NCBI GenBank assembly: GCA_019925095.2
Contig: CM034392.1
Coordinates: 4,347,501-4,411,500 of the forward strand
From: Dendrolimus kikuchii
Lineage: Eukaryota; Arthropoda; Insecta; Lepidoptera; Lasiocampidae
DNA length: 64,000 bases
Direction: 5' to 3'
This document shows positions 21,095-32,600 of the stretch, one piece after another. Numbering within the stretch: position 1 is the stretch's first letter; every line of letters starts with the position of its first letter. The notes beneath the pieces are model-generated. The model was not told the DNA's origin. It searched no databases and worked only from the letters and a program-made list of their open reading frames with translations. Both the position numbers and the translations under genes were made by a program.

Positions 21095-22060
21095 TGTAAA
21101 AAAATAATGTTGTATTCCAATTTAATGAATGAAAACACTATCGTTAAAAACTATTTTTTTCTCCAATCAATTATAAACTATATTTTTACGATAAAAGTTG
21201 AACAAAAGGTGGTTTTGTAGTTTAAAGCGATGCCTTCCAGGTAACCCCCAATCCCCAATGTGCATTTCAAAACTTACATACCTAGCATTTTTGTCCTAAA
21301 AAGGCGATGGTAATTGTTTTCCATCAAGTGGGCCGTCTGCCTGTCTGCTGAACTCCTGCAATAAAAAAAAAATATCAGTTGAATTTTGGCATTACTTGTA
21401 TGTATGGAACTTATGTCAAATTTTAACAGATAGTAAGGTAAATCAACTTGACTGACCGATTAACATATCAACGCACAGCCCAAACTACTCGGCCTAGGAT
21501 GGTGAAATTTTGCATGCTAATTCTTTATATACTGTAGATGCGCAGTAAGAAATAATTTTTCAAAATGCAACCCCTAAGAGGATGAAAAAAGGGACGAAAG
21601 TTTGTATGAAAATCTGTCATTTTTCAAAGTAACAAACACGAAATTGTACACGCTTCTGGTTAGATATAAAAGCAGCACACGTATATCGGCGTTTTTAACA
21701 TTTTTACTCCTAACGTTGTGAAAAAGAGGCTACCTATTAACTTTATCTTACTACAACAGCTAGTAATAAATAGTATTAAAAGTATAGTAATTAAAATGTA
21801 TTCAATTAGCGTTTCTTAAAAATATCTTCGTCAATGAATCACTCTAATACTCAGAATGTCTAAATATACATGTAGTAATACTTAATTCAGGTCAGTGGGA
21901 AACTAAACTGCTTTATTGCGCATGCGTAGTCAAAAAGTCCGGTGACACATTTAACTGTCAGGTGAAAATAGAACCAAGTCGTGCCGGGTTCAAATACTGG
22001 GTTGGGTCTAAAAACATTTTTTTAAGGCTTGTAGTTCTTGAGGATTTTTCGGTACCGTCC
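21095..22060. other. Intergenic DNA with repeat scraps
   Basis: At 21303-21372 there is a 70-bp family-A tail (GGCGATGGTAATTGTTTTCC, then CTGCTGAACTCCTGCAATAA). At about 21480-21640 there is a stretch with GGTGAAATTTTGCATG and GTAGATGCGCAGTAAGAAAT that looks like a dispersed element. No gene is seen. Confidence 0.45.
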
Positions 22061-22360
22061 GTGCAGGAACGGAGAAAGAATACAATTTCCTGCGGCCGGG
22101 CGGCCTGTCGTAAGAGGCGACTAAACAACCCACAGCCAGGTGGTAGGGCATTTGCCCGACTGGATGGCTACCATCCCTGGTCTAGAGCATGCCGCTATAA
22201 CAACTTTGAGTTGTGTTCCGGCATTAGTGACCAGGTTCCAGACTCCCTTAAGAGAGAAGCAGCGCATTTGTAGCACCTGTAGTGTTGCAAATGTCCATAG
22301 GCGATGGTAACCGCTTTCCAGCCAGTGGGCCGTCTGCCTGTCTGCTGAACTCTGAAGAAA
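22061..22360 (+). mobile_element. Family-A SINE-like element, copy 3
   Basis: This is a nearly full copy starting GTGCAGGAACGGAGAAAGAA and ending in the GCCGTCTGCCTGTCTGCTGA tail and an A-rich run. The open frame across it recurs in other copies because they are recent relatives; it has no known domain. Confidence 0.8.
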
Positions 22361-22550
22361 AAATAAAAAATTTACGGCGTCTTTTGGTGGGTCGTTTTTC
22401 AGAGGCATGATTATTTTATTGTGAATAAAATAAACTAGTATTTAAAAATGTAATAAAACCAAATTGTTTACCTCTCTTTTATAAATATGTATATATTAAA
22501 TAGTAATAATAAAAGTGAATATGTTTGTATGTATTTACTTTATAAAATAT

Positions 22551-23051
22551 TGTTACAAGTTGCGACACCTGTATACCTGTAGACAAAGCACATTTATTAC
22601 CTGCCGCGGCGTTTGAGCTAATAACATTGAAACGATTTATGACTGCATTCTTTTGTTTATTTTGTGTTTAAAATTTTTAATTAGAAAACAGCCGATTGTG
22701 TATTGTACTCGTTTATGACCATAATATGCATAATTACGCAGGTGTGCGGATTAAGTTTACTGGGAAATCGCGTCGACGCTTGCCAGGTAGACATTTTGCA
22801 TCGGGGCATTATAAAGCAATGGACCAATGGAGAGATAGTCAGTCTAGCGAGGACCACGATCAAGGCGAGACTTGTGTACATTCGATAACCTATATAGTGA
22901 CGGACTTTGCGCGTGTTATTGAATCGCGCATTACGTTTGAACTGATTGTGTTCAGTTTTATTTGTACCTGTGTTATGCGTGTTTGTATAGTTCTAATAAA
23001 TTTTATAGTCATTCCAACGGCATTTTTAATTCGAGTCCCGCACTCGTAACA
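22551..23051 (+). mobile_element. Solo LTR, family TGTTAC...GTAACA, copy 1
   Basis: This 501-bp block begins TGTTAC and ends GTAACA. It has a TATA-like CCTATATAGTG at about 22890, a TTCAGTTTT initiator-like site, and AATAAA-type and T-rich sequence (AATAAATTTTATAGTC) before the end. Related copies are at 30571, 41575 and 59379 (minus). The flanking tetranucleotides (ATAT and AGAT) do not match. No internal gag or pol sequence is present, so it is a solo LTR. Ends and size fit a Ty3/Gypsy-like element, but the superfamily is not proven. Confidence 0.75.
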
Positions 23052-23410
23052 AGATGTAGTTTAAGTATGTTTGTTTATGATATACCTAATAACCTGCACC
23101 ATCTACACCGCCAGATTAGGTTAAACTATTCCTGAAGTTAGGTTGCCTGAAAGAGATTGCTTTAAGCCATAAGGCCGCCTATTGCTTTTACCATGACCAA
23201 GTATGTAGGGGTTAGTATTTTTATATATATTTTATAAATATATAAAAAGACTGCAATGCTGTCTCAGCATATTGATGAATGTTTGTGTGGGTGCCTGAAT
23301 GGTTTAGATCGTCATGACAACGTGTATATTCAGGGTGGCATAGGGGTACCTTTCAAACAGAAAAAATGTACCCAATTGATGTATGTACATGTAACGTGTA
23401 ACTGTCTTTT
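23052..23410. other. Short intergenic stretch, no gene seen
   Basis: It is A+T-rich and contains nothing recognisable. Confidence 0.4.
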
Positions 23411-23642
23411 TTTTATTGCAGGAGCTCAGCAGACAGGCAGACGGCCCACTGGATGGAAAGCGGTTACCATCGCCTATGGACATTTGCAGCACCAAAGGTG
23501 CTACAAATGCGCTGCTGCTCTCTTAAGTGAGTCTGGAACCTGGTCACTAATGCCGGAACACAACTCAAAGTTGTTATGGCGGCATGCTTTAGACCAGGGG
23601 TGGTAGCCATCCAGTCGGGCAAATGCCCTACCGCCTGGCCTG
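23411..23642 (-). mobile_element. Family-A SINE-like element, copy 5 (5' truncated)
   Basis: On the minus strand the element ends in AGCTCCTGCAATAAAAAAAA (A tract at the left edge) and runs back through GCCGTCTGCCTGTCTGCTGA to the CCAGGCGGTAGGGCATTTGC block, where it is truncated. Confidence 0.75.
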
Positions 23643-23699
23643 TTTCAAAAAATGTTGTTTTTTATACTTTCTACGTAGTATGTAAGCAACGTAGCTATT

Positions 23700-24020
23700 T
23701 TTACAAGCTTTTATTTAACTTGAAATGGATGTACCTATGTATGTATGTAAGTTCGGGTGGAATCTTACAAGTTAAATTTGACCAAATTCCCGGTTTCCGA
23801 TTGTGCTGAAATTTTGCACACATATGTAACTATATATCGCGTGACAATGCAATAATATGGTACCATGGTGCTGATCTGATGATGGAGTCGGGAGGTGGCC
23901 CTAGGAACTCCTGTACTAAACAAGACAGACCCGTCGTGTTTGAGCTCGTTTTAGTTGTCTTGGTTAGACTGTGCTACTACATGATATTCAGGATCTCAAA
24001 AGCTTTTATTTAAAATCCTT
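23700..24020 (+). repeat. Unclassified dispersed repeat bounded by AGCTTTTATTTAA
   Basis: The direct repeat AGCTTTTATTTAA occurs at both edges (about 23707 and 24001). The inside holds AAGTTCGGGTGGAATCTTAC and GATGATGGAGTCGGGAGGTG, text that reads like a mobile element, though no second copy lies in this window. There is no coding frame. Confidence 0.4.
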
Positions 24021-24799
24021 TTTAAAAAAGCTTATTTCAAATTGTCTTTTTATTCTTTTATCTGATTTACATAATGTACATTAAACACTAGCGAAGCAGC
24101 AGGCGAATACTATGGGTATAATAATATGGATAGTAAAATTTGATAAAAATATTATGTACTTTGCAATATAACATTGTGATGTAAAAACGTGTTACATTAC
24201 CGTACGACTGCATACGTAGGTATACCACCGTCGCACGCGCACCGCATATTGACCTTATTGCCGTCAATTCAGTAAATTGATACACCTACTTGCGAGTCGC
24301 ATTAAAACGTGATGGAACAACCTCTTTTTGTAAAGTACCAGCGTTATTTTCTTGTTGTAATAATATACGTGGCTTTTTTTTACTATATTTCTATTAGCGG
24401 CTAACATAGTATGCGCAACAGTAATCCGATTATTGATTATTGCCCCCTAACATGGAGAGTCGGGAGATGACAAGTAAACTTGGGAGGTTTAAGTAAATAT
24501 TTCTATAGATGACAGCAAATTAAATTTTAAAGACAATCAAGTCGATTACATTTTTAATGCGGCCGGTCTATCCGGGACGTTCATAACTGAAAGCATTCCG
24601 GTGCAAAATTTTCTATATACATATTTTTTATTTTTAATATTTAATTAAATATAAACTTTAAAATATTTGTTTTTGAATTTGTAATTTTATCTAACCAATT
24701 TTAATATAATAAAAGTTTTATTATGTATACAAGTCGCGAAAACTTACCACAATATAATTTTAATTTTTAACCAGGCTAAATAATAAAATAAATTACGGA
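24021..24799. other. A+T-rich intergenic DNA
   Basis: The only notable point is GTTTTATTATGTATACAAGT at about 24716-24735 followed by CGCGAAAACTTA. This is identical to the outer end of the Penelope-like insertion at 18518-18549, so it is probably a scrap of that family. Confidence 0.4.
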
Positions 24800-24960
24800 A
24801 CTGCTGTTTTAATTTTAGCAATTTCGTGATGAAAATTGCAAAATATGTGATGTCACACTAGTGAAGGAGGTGTCTAACGAATGTGACCAGCTGTGACAAG
24901 CACGGGAGAGGATAAAAAATCATGAGATTCATGTGACGAAATTTGTGGATGGCTTGTTAC
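24800..24960 (-). repeat. Remnant of MITE family I
   Basis: It shares GTGATGTCACACTAGTG-, TGTGACAAG- and TTTGTGGATGGC-type sequence with the termini and interior of 52469-52678, in opposite orientation. It is incomplete. Confidence 0.4.
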
Positions 24961-25587
24961 TTGGGTCATCTGCCTGTTTACCAACCTCACAATATAATAA
25001 TATATCTGTCTAAGTTTCTAGAAGAGTAATAATTTCCCTTTACAACTCATTATTGTAAGTCCTTTCCACTCAGATCTGACAGCAAAATCGTGTATTCATC
25101 AAACTTTCCATACAAATATAGCCGTTGACGCAATGGTCATCGAATTACAAAACTGTCATCGTAATTGGCATGTATGTAATGTTTATGATGAAATAAACCG
25201 AATCTTGTTATTTTATTGTGCTCATTGTTGTTAAGTGACAGTGACAGTGACACCTTTAAGTGACAGAAAAAAGCAAATTATGATCGCGTCAGAAATTCCC
25301 GCATTTGCAGTTGTCTTCATGTCTTTGGGAGACAAACTGCAAGAGCTATTTACGCTGAGGGCTTTCGTTTTAGAACTTCTGTAGGTTGTTTTTTTATGTT
25401 TAAGGACATTCTCCATTGTATGTTCCATTTATGTTTGTCATATAGACTATATTTCTAGAAAAAATAAATATTTGGATGTATCGACACAAAAAACTTAAAA
25501 TAAGGTAGTTATGAACTTTATTTATATTCCCTTAAAAAAAATGTTGGTAAATATTTTGTTCTTGGGTTTTTATAATAAAAAGAGAAT
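24961..25587. other. Intergenic DNA, no gene seen
   Basis: A short (GTGACA)n run at 25235-25251 is the only simple repeat. A T-rich tract at the right end is the tRNA-Gly terminator on the minus strand. Confidence 0.4.
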
Positions 25588-25658
25588 TGCATCGGCCGGG
25601 AATCGAACCCGGGCCGCCCGCGTGGCAGGCGAGCATTCTACCACTGAACCACCGATGC
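25588..25658 (-). tRNA. tRNA-Gly (anticodon GCC)
   Basis: The 71-nt gene begins GCATCGGTGGTTCAGTGGTA on the minus strand. It has A box TGGTTCAGTGG, anticodon stem CTCGC/GCGGG with loop CTGCCAC (anticodon GCC, reading GGC), B box GGGTTCGATTCC and discriminator A. A T5 pol III terminator follows (minus strand, about 25576-25580). All arms pair, with one T-G in the anticodon stem, so it should be functional. Confidence 0.95.
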
Positions 25659-26559
25659 TCGCTTAACCTGTTCTAAAATTATAAATTGATTAACAAAACT
25701 ACATGAGGAATGTCTTTATCGTATTATAAAATACACAATTATAGTTCTTAAGAGGTTATAGATATAATAGAGAAGACGGTGAAGATCGACCTTCACCCAT
25801 CTGATAACCAGACGAGACATATTTTTTATCAAATTATATTGATTTGTAAACAAGCCATTTTTATTTAAATTAATTTTAATTTCATAGCTATTGCTATTTA
25901 AATTAAATTAAATTTGCTACTGACCACTAAATGCTATTATAATATAAACATGTTTATGGACGATGAAACACTATGAACTGACATATATATATATATATTT
26001 GACATGCCTTAATAGTAGACATTTTATTATTTAGATTAATTATACATTATTATTATATTGTATGTCTTTGATTATTATTATTAATTTTAAATTTTAATTG
26101 TATTGATTCATTGTTTGTAAAAATATGTTTATAAATCAATATTGTAATTTTAATTTTGCACGCCCAAATATGGGCCGAATGCATTGATACTGTAAGAACC
26201 GTAACATCTTTGTACATGCATTGCGCAATAAATATATTCTATTCTAAATTAATTTTAATCGATTTTTTATAACCTTCACTCTTTTGATAGCTGAAAAAAT
26301 TTAGTTTCAACTGAGAGTTTTTAACATGGAGAATTAGCCTTGATTGGCTTGTCTATATATTTCCGTTCTTGGCTACCTTCAAGCAGGTATGAATGGGTAA
26401 GTCTATATAGGTAACGACACCATTCTGTTAACCAATAAAAATGATAATATAAGAAAGATAATTTAATTACAAAAAGAACCATATAGGCTTGCCTGCAAAA
26501 ATCTGATCACGTTATATTATCACCATCCATATCGCCATATATATAGGTATATACCTATA
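25659..26559. other. A+T-rich DNA with a LINE-like 3' tail
   Basis: At about 26040-26240 there is a stretch ending CATTGCGCAATAAATATATT, with the look of a polyadenylated LINE 3'UTR, on the plus strand. A (TA)n run is at 25982-26000. No gene is seen. Confidence 0.35.
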
Positions 26560-26768
26560 TCTTAATATATATAAATCTCGTGTCACGTTGTTTGTCCGCG
26601 ATGGACTCCTAAACTACTTGACCGATTTTAATCAAATTTGCACACCGTGTGCAGTTTGATCCAACTTGAAAGATAGGATAGGTTACGTTTGGACCCGGTA
26701 GGTGGCGCTGGAATCGGGTTCTAAATTTAATTTCTTCAGGGCAGAACAACGTCTGCCGGGACAGCTAG
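26560..26768 (+). mobile_element. Short non-autonomous Helitron, complete
   Basis: The 209-bp unit lies between host A26559 and T26769, starts TCTTAATATATATAAATC and ends ACGTCTGCCGGGACAGCTAG, fulfilling the A|TC...CTAG|T Helitron rule. The inside includes GGTAGGTGGCGCTGGAATCG, also present at 40445 and 47599. No ORF is present, so it needs a helicase supplied elsewhere. Confidence 0.7.
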
Positions 26769-27030
26769 TCTATATATATAAAAGAGTCGTGTTAGTTACT
26801 GTTGGAAAATCTTTTAATAAAAGATTGTGCTCTCAGTTCGACATTTTTTATTGAAGTACTTTTGAATCAAAAAATGTATTCCACAAATTATTATGTTTTG
26901 TCTATGACATTAATGAGGTTTTACAACAGTTACATTATTTATTACTCAAGAACGGCTGTACCGATTTGGCTGAAAATGGGTAGGGAGGTGATTTAGAACC
27001 AGGAGACGGACATAGGACACTTTTTATCCC
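26769..27030 (+). mobile_element. Second Helitron-like unit, head-to-tail with the first
   Basis: It starts TCTATATATATAAAAGAGTC right at the T that ends the previous unit and runs into GAACGGCTGTACCGATTTGG and GAACCAGGAGACGGACATAG, then degrades without a CTAG end. Confidence 0.45.
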
Positions 27031-27084
27031 GTTGGAATCTATCTATCATTTAAGAGCTATGCTCTTGTCGGTGGAGCCTGTTCC

Positions 27085-27470
27085 AATCTTCTCTATTATG
27101 GGCTTGTTGTTTTTACTTTTATGTAAGACACGACATCCACTTTTCTTTTATTTGATCCATGAATGCTCGCCTTGGTCTTCCCTTCCCTCTCCATGCTTCC
27201 ACTTTGCCTTCGATTAACGTGCATAAGAAGGTGTCGTGTCTTAACAAATGGCCAAACATCTTCCAACTTCTTTCCTCCAGATTTTTTAAAATTGTGCGTT
27301 TCTCCTTTACCATATCCAGTACTTCTTGATTCGTCTTCTTTTCTTTCCAACTTATTCTCTTCATGCGCCTCCAACACCACATTTAAAATGCTTCTAATCT
27401 ATCGCGATCTCTTTGTGTCATTGTCCATGCTTCACATCCATATAAAGCCATGCTCCAGATATAAATTTTA
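27085..27470 (-). pseudogene. LINE ORF2 C-terminal fragment (a third family)
   Basis: The minus strand encodes ISWKEKKTNQEVLDMVKEKR, then FGHLLRHDTFLCTLIEGKVE and GRPRRAFMDQIKEKW, typical of the region after the reverse transcriptase in RTE-like LINEs. Two overlapping frames share the signal, showing a frameshift. Truncated at both sides. Confidence 0.65.
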
Positions 27471-27930
27471 ATTAAACTTGTTTTAATGGATTCTGCTATT
27501 TTAGACCTAAATAAATAGTTTTTACTAATAAGATACAATAGATATGATGATCTTAATACCTGCAGTTGTTATTTATATGTTTTTAGACGGTAATTTGAAG
27601 TCCAGTATCCATAAACAATAATTTCTGCTTTAACAGTCTGTTAAACAAACGACTGTAATTGTACAAATTACTATTTACGTTGCGTGGTTAGCCGTGACAG
27701 CTCGCCGCGGTCTTAGGTTCGATGCTCGGCCGGTCACGAGTGCTCGTTACTTCCAATTGCGATCACGACCAACTCAAAATTGTTTGTTTACAAAACGAAA
27801 GTTTCTTTTTCTGTTATGGCTTTCAATTGTGATGGTATTTATTTAAGTTGTTGTGTTTGATACTCAAAGAAACTAACATCCACATTTATCTATACCAGTT
27901 TATACCAACTAAACTATCTATAACAGACTA
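27471..27930. other. Intergenic DNA, no gene seen
   Basis: At 27690-27745 the text CGTGACAGCTCGCCGCGGTC and GTTCGATGCTCGGCCGG resembles a degenerate tRNA-like SINE head. It is too decayed to call. Confidence 0.35.
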
Positions 27931-28189
27931 TATTTTAATGGTTTTAAGCGCGGAATTTTATTTTATTTATTTGATTTTAATTTCGACGTTTCGGCCACTT
28001 TTCAGTAGCCGTGATCACGGAAGACATATGTGTCATTGACACTTGATATCTTTGTCTTCTGAAAAGTGGCCGAAACGTCGAAATTAAAATCAAATAAATA
28101 AATAAAATGCCGCGCTTAAAACTGTTTAAACGTAATTTTACTTATGTCTACTATACTAGTAGCGAAAACTTAAGAAAATACTATGTCTA
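27931..28189. mobile_element. Compact foldback made of two inverted Penelope pseudo-LTR ends
   Basis: The left arm (about 27931-28022) reads, on the minus strand, the hammerhead-like motif and outer pseudo-LTR. The right arm (about 28048-28189) repeats the outer part in plus orientation (AAGTGGCCGAAACGTCG, GCGCTTAAAACTGTT, then AGCGAAAACTTAAGAAAATA). The same configuration as at 17412-18549 but with no endonuclease between. Confidence 0.65.
27982..28022 (-). ncRNA. Hammerhead-like motif, copy 3 (weakened)
   Basis: GTGATCA and GAAACGTC are kept, but stem II has one mismatch (GGCTACT against AGTGGCC) and the 3' strand of stem I reads GAAA, leaving one C-A mismatch. Confidence 0.3.
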
Positions 28190-28252
28190 TAATAATAAAG
28201 AGAACTTATTTTTTTATATTACCATTGAAGATATAAAACCCACTAGCTGCGC

Positions 28253-28477
28253 CCGCGGTTTCACCCGCGTGGTGATTGAAAATTGTTATATTTTGGATAA
28301 TTCACACTATATCTTTATAAATTATAGCCTATGTGTTATTTTGATGTGTAAGCTATATTACTGTAAAGTTTCATCAAAATCTATTCAGTAGTTTTTGAGT
28401 GAAAGAGTAACAAATATACATCCATACATCTATACATCCATTCTTACAAACTTTCGCGTTTATAATATTTATAGAGA
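28253..28477 (-). mobile_element. Short non-autonomous Helitron, complete
   Basis: On the minus strand it starts TCTCTATAAATATTATAAAC after an A and ends ACCGCGGGCGCAGCTAG before a T. It is a distinct Helitron family from the TCTATACTAATAT type. The 3' part contains a GC-rich CACGCGGGTGAAACCGCGGG segment. No ORF. Confidence 0.65.
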
Positions 28478-28559
28478 TAGAGAAGAGATATAGAGATATT
28501 GTGGCCTAGCTATTAAATGTAGCTAATATTAGTTTTATAGTATTGTAGCTTTTCTATAC

Positions 28560-29160
28560 CTGGAGTAGAGACAGGGTGGTGGCCCACTTGAACTCCCTTG
28601 ATGGAAAGCGCTTACCGCCGTCTTTCGGCATTTAAAACATCAGAGGTGTTAACGACTTGCTACCGGCCTCGAAGAAATTTTATGAGACCTTTTTAAAAAA
28701 AACCCTGTTGGTAGTGTCTTGAGAAAACCTTTGCTGGGCGATCATTCCAAACCTCTACGATAGGCAAGAGAAACGTTCTTTAGAACCGTTGCGTATTCGA
28801 GATTAATGGCTTATGAAAGTGAGGATAAACAGCCATCCCATGGCGAGCAGTGCGACGGTAGAAAGAAGACGAAGGCACTATTCTGAACAGTTCCTCGGAA
28901 TATGCAAAACGCAGAGAGTTGCGAAGGTTCTTCGAAGGCCAATCGTATCGAAGTCATCTGTAAGTATGATACCTTCGACCACGCGGACAGCGCGACGTTG
29001 GATTGAGTTTAGGGGATCAAGCTGGTAAGCTGGTACCCCAGCACATAAGTGTAAGCCGTACTCTATATGCGGCCTCACCTGCTCTTTATAAAGTTTAAGG
29101 CGTTGACGCAGTATGAAGTAATGGCGGGCGGCGCAGGTGGCTCCCTGGGGAAGGTTTCTG
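28560..29160 (-). pseudogene. Family-E LINE, ORF2 C-terminal region and 3' tail
   Basis: The minus strand encodes LYKEQVRPHIEYGLHLCAGV and YQLDPLNSIQRRAVRVVEG in the frame that includes 29078-28878. That is the conserved stretch downstream of the reverse transcriptase in many insect LINEs. Further along there are frameshifts and then the family tail (minus strand: TGATGTTTTAAATGCCGAAA and a degenerate GGTAAGCGCTTTCC). It is the longest family-E copy in the window and is broken. Confidence 0.7.
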
Positions 29161-29480
29161 ATCCGCCGTTATGACGTCGAGATGGGGGCACGCCGAGTAT
29201 CGCGCGTGCTCACCTCTCCTCCGATGGGGCGCTTTCCAGACTGCTCCACGTTATAAAGAGAGCATAAAGACGCGGGGCCTGCCTTCCCCCGAAGAGGCTA
29301 TGCACCCGTGGCCCTGGCATAAAGAAGAAGAAAGGAACGCCGTGGTGAACACTTTTGCTTGCGGTGCTAGCTCCACCCCGATGTGGCGAATCCCACACAC
29401 CAGCCGTAACTCCCCGCGCAGTTGATAATCCTCAAGTGGATTTCCCCTCGCTAAAAACAAGAGTGAAGTACTGCTTCGAC
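29161..29480. other. GC-rich island of unknown origin
   Basis: The region is far richer in G+C than its flanks. Open frames run on both strands but overlap completely and none has a known motif. It is probably a decayed mobile-element piece. Confidence 0.35.
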
Positions 29481-30570
29481 CGGTTTACTACTCCCAGCTT
29501 CTTGGGGGTAAAACTCTATCTGTAACCCCTAAAGGTTATAAGTGGAATACTGAGCCCAGATATCGCTATCTATGAGTAAGGAATTAAAAATATCTTGGGA
29601 TGTGCAATCTTGAAAATATTCTTTGATCAAGTCCGCGTTGCACTTGTTCACTGGCAAATATTGCATTAAGTCAAGAGCAGTGGGAAGTCGGCGGAAAATT
29701 CATTGCACAGGGCTGGTTATACGAGAAAACATATAACATTATATCCGAAATTTCAACACGGTTTTTGTGCTTGAGTGGACTAAGACTACTTTACTTATCG
29801 AGGCAGAGGTCGGGGATACGAGTCCTGACATGGTAAATTTCGTATATGAACTTTCCATTATTAACTACTAGATTTTTTCGGGTCAAACCTTGTGAAGTTG
29901 CTCTACTTTACCTACATAAAAAATTATTAGGTTTTTTATACGTATCAACCTTCAGTGCAAAACTGCCTAATTGTTTAAACAGCGCCTAAAATCCGTTGCC
30001 TAATTTAGCAAGAGTTAAGCGAATATTCAGACGGACAGATAGACGTGCAAAGCGACTTTGTTTTTTGTTATGTTAAGATGATCTGAGTATATGAACGTAG
30101 CTTACGCGAAATGTGTCATAAGTGCAAATCCATCGTCTCTGTCTATTCCCACGGAATACAGGCCTGATAATATATATGTATGAAGTATTTTTTATTAAAA
30201 TGCTTTTATATGCGTGGTCCGATACGCACTTGGCCGATTTTTTGTAACTCCTATTTTGGTGATCAATAAAGCGTCGTTTATAATGTGAAAAAATCTTGAC
30301 ATAATACAGTTCATGCAATTTTTGTTAACGTGCTGACGAGGGTAGTTCCCTGTGGATGCGACCCATTTAATCCCGGATACCTTCCCAAATATATACGTGA
30401 CTCACATAATAATGAGATATCTAGAGTTGCTGAAACCGTCGTTACAGGTGTTGAAAGTAAGAAATAAATTCAGTTATTTATTTCAATTTCTCGCTTTAAC
30501 AAAGAAATACTAGAGTATTTTCTTCCACTGGCCTGTTTTAACGGATTTAAATACGTTTTTTTATAATTTT
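29481..30570. other. Intergenic DNA with a SINE scrap
   Basis: At 29755-29870 there is TGCTTGAGTGGACTAAGACT and GGTAAATTTCGTATATGAAC, related to the family-G SINE at 38115. The rest is A+T-rich without genes. Confidence 0.4.
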
Positions 30571-31012
30571 AAAGCAAATTTTATTACCTGTCGGCATTTG
30601 AACTGATTATAATAGTTTTATGATTGTCTTCTTTTGTTTACTTATTTATTGGCATACTGCTCTTTGTCCTATTGTACTCGCTCATTAGCATCATTAGCCA
30701 GGTGTTACAAGCTATTTCTAGGAAACTGTGGCGGCGTTGCCGGGCAAACATACATTTGCATTTGCATTTGTGGAGCATAAACGGACGGCCTGATGGAGAG
30801 AGGAAGGCAGTCGAGCGATAACCACAAGCGAAGCAAGATTTGTGTACATTCGGTAATCTATTTAGTGACGGACTTTGCGCGTGTATTTGAATTACGTTTG
30901 GACTTATTGCGTTCAGTTATATTTATACCTGTGTTATACGTGTTTGTATAATTCTAATAAACTGTATAATAATTCCAACGGCATTTTAATTCGAGTCCTG
31001 CGACTCGTAACA
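30571..31012 (+). mobile_element. Solo LTR, same family, copy 2 (5' truncated)
   Basis: It begins inside the LTR at AAAGCAAATTTTATTACCTG and ends GACTCGTAACA. It keeps the TTTAGTGACGGACTTTGCGC block and the terminal poly(A) region. A unique insertion-like run of CATTTGCATTTGCATTTG lies at about 30750. Confidence 0.7.
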
Positions 31013-31018
31013 ATACAC

Positions 31019-31198
31019 TATGTAGCAGATCACTGCCAACGGGGAGCGTGCCCAGGAGGCTGGCTGCATTGCCACGCAATATGACAATACTTATTTGTTG
31101 TGCGAAATATGAGTCAGCTTTCTGATCACGGGTAGTGTCAAAGAGTTTCTTACATATGTCTTTAAAGACACTCTTTGCCGACGGACCTCACGGGCCTT
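31019..31198 (+). repeat. Dispersed repeat J, copy 2
   Basis: It follows the LTR end by a few bases and matches 9790-9958 in block order. Confidence 0.5.
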
Positions 31199-32297
31199 TT
31201 TAATTCACATAATTGTATAAGAGAATATATTATGAAATCTAAAGTGTAGGAGGTAAGCGCTTAGCTAAGCCCCATTGCAACTTATCGATTTAACGCTCGA
31301 TCCAATTTTTTTTACATCTCTATAACGTCCAAAAAAATATCTAGCGCTCTTTTTAATAATAATACTTTTCACTGAAATATCCACGTGCGTGTAATATAAA
31401 TGACAGCAGACGAGTAATTATAATAATGTAATTAAAAAACGGGGAGTCGTATAAGGGGGATTATTGGAGTTACTCAAGCGCGTCAGATTAAGGTAAGGTA
31501 ATTAGTAGCTGAACAGAGTGCATCTCACTAATCTGGCGATTTGAGCGTAATGTAAATGGGGGGAGGTTACAAATTTGCAAAAAAATGTCGTCTTGGTATT
31601 CTTGAGCGCAGTTAAATTTTTGAAGTGAAACTTTTTTAGACTCGTTATGATTTGAAACTTGATCGAACGAAAAAGCGACACTAAATTCCTAGGTATTTTT
31701 TTTGTTATTTGCCATTTTCTTTATTTTGATAATTTTGGTAGTTTTTATAGTATAGTAGTTTTCGTAGCCTCCTGACACTTGTCTACAAAGCGTTGTCGAG
31801 ATAATTAACTTCGCCTGTAAATTCTCTGAAGTTTCACTTCAATTGCGTGTGAAATACACAAACATATTTTTTATTTTGAACGAAAGGTACCTAAAGCTAG
31901 GGAAAAATATAAACTGCCGATTTTCGCAAGCAGAAGTATCAAAAATCATTTATAAAGTTGTTTACCTGGAAAGTTTTACGCAAGTTTTGAAAATGGGTAA
32001 TTTTATAGATTTCGATGGGCTCTTTCAGAATTCCAACTTTGCCACCGTGTTTTGGCCGCTCGCGCCGCCATATTGGAAAAATGGCGCCTAATCGCATTTT
32101 TTTTACAATATCTCCTTTTAGTGCCATTTCACGATTATAACATTTATAACAAAATTAAACATTTCCTAAAATTTTTGTAATATCGTATTTTTTATAAACT
32201 GATATGTGACCATTTTCACTACGTTCAACTTTGATCACAAAATTATTAAGTATGCTCCTATCTATTTTCGTCATTATTAAATTCTAGTATTAATTAT
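31199..32297. other. Intergenic DNA, no gene supported
   Basis: An 82-codon frame (31843-32091) lacks recognisable motifs. Its end includes a GC-rich GCTCGCGCCGCCATATTGG patch. Not called. Confidence 0.35.
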
Positions 32298-32600
32298 CCG
32301 TGCAGGAACGGAGAAAGAATACAATTTCCTGCGGCCAGGCGGCCTGTCGTAAGTGGCGACAAAACAACCCACAGCCAGGTGGTAGGGTATTTGCCCGACT
32401 AGATGGCGAGCACCCCTGATCTAGAGTATGCCGCAATAACAATTGTGTTGTGTTCCGGCATTAGTGACCAGGTTCCAGTCTCCCTTAAGAGGGCAGCAGC
32501 GCATTTGGTGTTGCAAATGTCCATAGGCGATGGTAACCGATTCCCATCCAGTGGGCCGTCTGCCTGTCTGCTGAACTCCTGCAATATAAATAAATAAAAA
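32298..32600 (+). mobile_element. Family-A SINE-like element, copy 6
   Basis: A full copy from CCGTGCAGGAACGGAGAAAG to TGAACTCCTGCAATATAAAT with an A-rich end. A short deletion removes TTGTAGCACC just before TTTGGTGTTGC. Confidence 0.8.

Noticed and set aside
22696..23049. 117-codon ORF in the solo LTR
   Set aside because: It coincides with LTR sequence that also occurs, frame-broken, at 30571, 41575 and 59379.
28813..29028. 71-codon plus-strand ORF
   Set aside because: It is antisense to the family-E LINE coding segment at 28878-29078.
31843..32091. 82-codon ORF
   Set aside because: No motif, splice context or Kozak support; A+T-rich composition like the flanks.
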